Shown here: positions 51,606 through 54,054 of the stretch, in pieces | Layout: every line of letters starts with the position of its first letter | How positions within the stretch are numbered: the stretch's first letter is position 1 | Source of the DNA: Shewanella salipaludis | GTDB taxonomy: Bacteria > Pseudomonadota > Gammaproteobacteria > Enterobacterales > Shewanellaceae | Assembly: GCF_012911865.1 (NCBI RefSeq) | Contig: NZ_JAAXYH010000020.1 | Coordinates: forward strand, 1 to 54,054 | Direction: 5' to 3' | Length of the DNA: 54,054 bases | Position numbers and translations under genes: made by a program | The notes under the pieces: generated by a model | What the model was told of the DNA's origin: nothing | The model's input: only the letters and a program-made list of their open reading frames with translations | The model's database searches: none

Positions 51606-51688
51606 AAGCCCACTGTCAGAGTGTCCTTACCGGAAATTTTTTGGGTTTCCGGTAAGGACACTATTTGCCTATTTGACAAAGGGAATCA
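51606..51688. repeat. Apparent noncoding cassette with a 17-bp perfect hairpin
   Basis: AGTGTCCTTACCGGAAA (51620-51636) and its exact reverse complement (51646-51662) flank a 9-nt loop TTTTTTGGG. The DNA lies between IS copy 1 and the R' core of the next attC. There is no ORF. It may be a noncoding cassette, or the fused inverted repeats of a lost transposable element. Confidence 0.6.
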
Positions 51689-51752
51689 TATCAACGCCCC
51701 GGTTCAGAGACGGTCAGCGTAGCGGGCCGTCCGCTGCAACCTTTTGTTAGAC
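51689..51752 (-). other. attC site of the second methyltransferase cassette
   Basis: Minus-strand R'' GTCTAAC (51746-51752) and R' GTTGATA (51689-51695) lie 64 bp apart, with GGTT-CAG/CTG-C-AACC arms (one extrahelical base) and GACGG/CCGTC inner arms. It follows the methyltransferase stop by 12 bp. Confidence 0.85.
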
Positions 51753-51764
51753 GGCGCATCAACC

Positions 51765-52370
51765 TCATGCGCGCTGCAGGCGGTACCAGTGCTCATCCGG
51801 GCGCAGCACCCATTCCAATGGTGGTGGAAGTTTGAAGAAGGACGGCTCCACGTCAGTGATCCGCCAACCTGCAAAGGCAGCCTCGATTTCTTCGCGGCTT
51901 ACACCCCGGATCAAGGGGCGAATACGCCTCGGCCAGCACAGCAAAATAACTGTGGCGTCCTTGGCGGCCAGCGCGTCAATGCTGCGGGCCATTCCTTTCT
52001 GCTGCTCGGTGTCGAAGTCATGGAAGGTGCCGGTGTCCAAGATTAGTCGGAACCCGGGACCCACTTCAGCTTCTGAAAGGCGGGTAACGTCCCCCTTCAC
52101 CAGTTTCATTTCCACGCCAGCAGCCTGAACCCGCTCGCGCCCCCGATCCAGGGCCTTGTCTACGAGGTCCACGCCAGTGACTTCCCAGCCCCGTTTAGCC
52201 AGCTCGATGCCCCAGATGGCGCTCCCCGTGCCTACGTCCAAGGCACGCCCGTAGGGTGGTGCACGCCCCTCCTCCTCACGTTCGAGGAGCGATGCCAAAG
52301 ACTGGGAAAATTCTTGGTCCGTATCCTCCCAAGGGTGGAAACCAATGGCGTATGAAAATTTCCAGTTCAT
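51765..52370 (-). CDS. Class I SAM-dependent methyltransferase, second cassette
   Basis: A 201-residue methyltransferase of the SmtA/TehB-like type with motif I RALDVGTGSAIWGIELA (residues 42-58) and the acidic residue at the end of strand 2 in VTGVDLVDKALDR. It resembles enzymes acting on thiols or chalcogen compounds, but the substrate is not identifiable. AAAGGAG precedes the ATG. It is not closely similar to the other cassette methyltransferase. IS copy 2 inserted 19 bp upstream, at the cassette boundary. Confidence 0.9.
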   Translation of the reverse strand: MNWKFSYAIGFHPWEDTDQEFSQSLASLLEREEEGRAPPYGRALDVGTGSAIWGIELAKRGWEVTGVDLVDKALDRGRERVQAAGVEMKLVKGDVTRLSEAEVGPGFRLILDTGTFHDFDTEQQKGMARSIDALAAKDATVILLCWPRRIRPLIRGVSREEIEAAFAGWRITDVEPSFFKLPPPLEWVLRPDEHWYRLQRA

Positions 52371-52412
52371 AGCTTTCTCCTTTGCCGTCTAGACATAATG
52401 ATTCCCTGTGCA

Positions 52413-52498
52413 GATGTCGGCCTCCGTGTTTTCTCGTGGGTTAGCAAAACCAGAGCCACACTGTTTGTTGAACATCAAACATTCACAGGAGGCCGACA
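52413..52498 (+). promoter_or_regulatory. Leader hairpin that hides the transposase ribosome site (copy 2)
   Basis: Same 12-bp perfect inverted repeat as in copy 1, with the Shine-Dalgarno in the right arm. Confidence 0.65.
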
Positions 52499-53625
52499 TG
52501 TCTAAAGCTAACACACTTTTTATCGGTTTGGACGTGCACAAGGAGACCACAGATGTGGCCTTGGTTTCTGATAGATTAACTGACGCGGTGCAATACTATG
52601 GCACCTTGCCAACCAACCTGCGCTCTTTCGATAAACTCATTAAAAATCAATCTTCCAAAGCCAGCAAGCTGTGTGTCGTTTACGAGGCCGGTCCTTGTGG
52701 CTTCTGGCTCTATCGTCACTTGCTTCGCCGTGGCATTGACTGTTGGGTGATCGCACCGGCACTCATCCCCAAAGCACCTGGCGACAGGGTGAAAACCGAT
52801 AAGCGCGATTCCATGACTTTGGCCAGGTTGGCACGCAGTGGTGATCTCAAGCCTATCTATGTCCCGGACGAACGGGACGAGGCCATTCGCGATCTTATCC
52901 GCTGTCGGGAAGACGCCATGCTCGATTTGCGTCAGGCACGGCAGCGGCTGAAATCCTTCCTGCTGCGCCATGGTCACCCTTGCAGTGGCCGACAAAACTG
53001 GACCGAGGCATATCGGCGCCATCTGGCCGACATTAGCTTCCAGGAAAGTGCCACCAAGCTCACCTTCCAGCATTATGTCAACATAGTCACCGAGCGTCAC
53101 GAACGTCTGCAACGGCTGGAACTGGAGCTGCAAAGCCTGGCAGAAAGTTGGCGTTGGTATCCGCTGGTGCAGCGCCTTACCGTGCTGCGGGGGATCCGTT
53201 TCTTGTCGGCCATGACCATTATGGCCGAGCTGGGCGACTTGCGACGCTTTGACTCACCGCGTTCCTTGATGAACTTTGTTGGCCTGACACCCAGTGAGCG
53301 CTCAAGCGGGCAACGGGAACGACGCGGCGGGATCACCAAATGCGGCAATGGCCATGTACGGCGCATTTTAATAGAGTCTGCCTGGGCCTATCGTTTTCCA
53401 GCCAAAGTCTCTCGGGAGCTGGAGAGTCGGCAACAAGGGCACTCAATCCGGCTGCAAACACGTGCCTGGGAGGTACAGCAGCGATTGTGCCGTCGTTTCC
53501 ATGCCCTGAAAGCACGAGGCAAAGAATACAACAAGGTTGTCACCGCGGTGGCCCGGGAACTGACAGGCTACCTTTGGGACATTGCCCGGGGATTTGAGGT
53601 AGATATGCCGATAACGGCTTATTAA
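52498..53625 (+). CDS. IS110-family DEDD transposase/recombinase, copy 2
   Basis: A 375-residue protein identical to the product at 50291-51418, with all DEDD residues and the C-terminal serine motif intact, so the copy is presumably active. The start follows AGGAGG inside the leader hairpin. Confidence 0.95.
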   Translation: MSKANTLFIGLDVHKETTDVALVSDRLTDAVQYYGTLPTNLRSFDKLIKNQSSKASKLCVVYEAGPCGFWLYRHLLRRGIDCWVIAPALIPKAPGDRVKTDKRDSMTLARLARSGDLKPIYVPDERDEAIRDLIRCREDAMLDLRQARQRLKSFLLRHGHPCSGRQNWTEAYRRHLADISFQESATKLTFQHYVNIVTERHERLQRLELELQSLAESWRWYPLVQRLTVLRGIRFLSAMTIMAELGDLRRFDSPRSLMNFVGLTPSERSSGQRERRGGITKCGNGHVRRILIESAWAYRFPAKVSRELESRQQGHSIRLQTRAWEVQQRLCRRFHALKARGKEYNKVVTAVARELTGYLWDIARGFEVDMPITAY

Positions 53626-53677
53626 TCTAGCGTTTAGAGTTACGAATACACTCTGACAGTAAAGGCGGCGGCAGCGG

Positions 53678-53752
53678 TGAGAGCAACCCTCGAGGGCGTT
53701 AAGCGGTCACATCCGCGCTCCTAGACTGAGGCCAGGCTCCAACGGCGCAAAC
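53678..53752 (+). ncRNA. Candidate guide RNA in the IS right end, copy 2
   Basis: Same sequence as the candidate in copy 1, including the attC-like GGGCGTT (53694-53700) and the element-end matches CTAGAC (53721-53726) and GGCCAG (53730-53735). Confidence 0.45.
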
Positions 53753-53812
53753 AAGTAATGCGGTTAAAATCCGCGGATATCAGCAAGGTCAACCGCCGAC
53801 ACTTACTGGCCA

Positions 53813-54054
53813 TGACCTTTCCCCCAGATTTAACACCATGACGAATGTGAGATTTCCGATTACGCTAGTAACCAGGAGATCTGACAATGAAGAAGAAACG
53901 TTTTACGGAAGAGCAAATCATCGGTGCCCTCAAGGAGCATGAATCCGGCTGCAAGGTCGAAGACATTTGCCGGCGTTACGGCATTGCCCAAGGCACCTTT
54001 TATCGCTGGAAATCCAAGTACGGTGGCATGGAGGTTAGCGACGCCAAGCGCCTG
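53813..54054 (+). mobile_element. Left end of an IS3-family element, cut by the window edge
   Basis: The element appears to begin TGACCTTTCCCCCAG directly after IS copy 2. A TGACC...CCCCC start is usual for IS407/IS1222-type members of IS3. Its orfA starts 74 bp in. The right part, including the DDE transposase, lies outside the window. Confidence 0.8.
53887..54054 (+). CDS. IS3-family OrfA (helix-turn-helix), partial
   Basis: The first 56 codons of OrfA are visible: MKKKRFTEEQIIGALKEHES, then the helix-turn-helix ICRRYGIAQGTFYRWKSKYG. AGGAG precedes the ATG by 10 bp. OrfA binds the element ends and combines with OrfB by frameshifting to form the active transposase. The gene continues past the right edge. 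Confidence 0.93.
   Translation, partial: MKKKRFTEEQIIGALKEHESGCKVEDICRRYGIAQGTFYRWKSKYGGMEVSDAKRL

Larger units (their letters stand above)
52389..53812 (+). mobile_element. IS110/IS1111-type insertion sequence, copy 2
   Basis: Identical to copy 1 at an offset of 2,207 bp and in the same orientation. Its left flank on the minus strand is TAGACGGCAAAGGAG, the start of the methyltransferase cassette after GT of an attC core GTTAGAC. The insertion point is therefore the same as for copy 1 although the cassettes differ. The right end abuts an IS3-family element. Identity over the full length implies recent transposition or duplication. Confidence 0.9.

Noticed and set aside
51620..51662. Reading the 17-bp inverted repeat as a terminator
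   Set aside because: The stem is perfect, but neither strand has a U-run after it, and it does not follow a gene end closely.
50182..53812. Calling the two IS copies and the methyltransferase a composite transposon
   Set aside because: Each copy has its own attC-core target junction, so two independent insertions explain the arrangement better than movement as one unit.

Overview
The window looks like a chromosomal segment of a marine or aquatic gammaproteobacterium, most likely Shewanella (inference). The basis is the complete Na+-translocating NADH:quinone reductase operon with apbE and nqrM, the hemA-prfA-prmC-sirB2-sirB1-kdsA block divergent from lolB-ispE-prs, stand-alone rlmG and yajG genes, luxS next to bolA, and a sedentary integron cassette array. 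No rRNA, tRNA or CRISPR array was seen.

Layout. Positions 1-2095 are an AT-rich, poorly recognisable edge: a gene end, a small membrane protein and a solitary PD-(D/E)XK nuclease-like protein. Positions 2197-5870 hold a LysE-type exporter and an ECF42-like sigma-factor module with two DGPF/YCII proteins, including a sigma-type promoter match. Positions 6030-9652 are a four-gene efflux operon: TetR regulator, HlyD-type adaptor, ABC ATPase and ABC permease. Then come dinB with a LexA box, a chemoreceptor, and a bacterioferritin pair that divides heme binding and ferroxidase residues between two subunits. Positions 14586-21860 are nqrABCDEF-apbE-nqrM on the minus strand, where the flavin transferase and the iron-centre maturation factor sit directly behind their client complex. 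Positions 22370-36206 carry mostly single-gene housekeeping functions: luxS, bolA, an AlkB-like dioxygenase, rlmG, a RimB-like protease, a sterol-desaturase-type hydroxylase, a DUF2804 protein, a YajG lipoprotein, a cyclophilin, ampG, yajQ, a VanZ-like protein, panE, a His-rich DUF6515 protein and a CPA2 antiporter. Positions 36422-46481 are the kdsA-to-prs block.

From about 46,600 to the right edge is accessory DNA: an integron cassette array read on the minus strand, with recognisable attC sites between genes. The cassettes encode a nitrilase-superfamily hydrolase preceded by a 23-residue leader ORF, a DUF6151 protein, two unrelated SAM methyltransferases, a 77-residue unknown and a secreted unknown. 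The gene orientation predicts that the integrase and attI lie beyond the right edge. Two identical copies of an IS110/IS1111-type element are inserted at the equivalent position of the attC right-hand core of two cassettes, and the right copy abuts an IS3-family element that runs off the window.

The most interesting signal is in these IS copies. Their 187-nt right noncoding end carries short segments that match the attC core and both ends of the element, as expected of a split guide RNA (bridge RNA or seekRNA) that would direct insertion into cassette recombination sites. Other points of interest are the ECF42-DGPF module with its own promoter match, and short tandem repeats that start at the stop codons of prmC, kdsA and bolA and multiply the stops.
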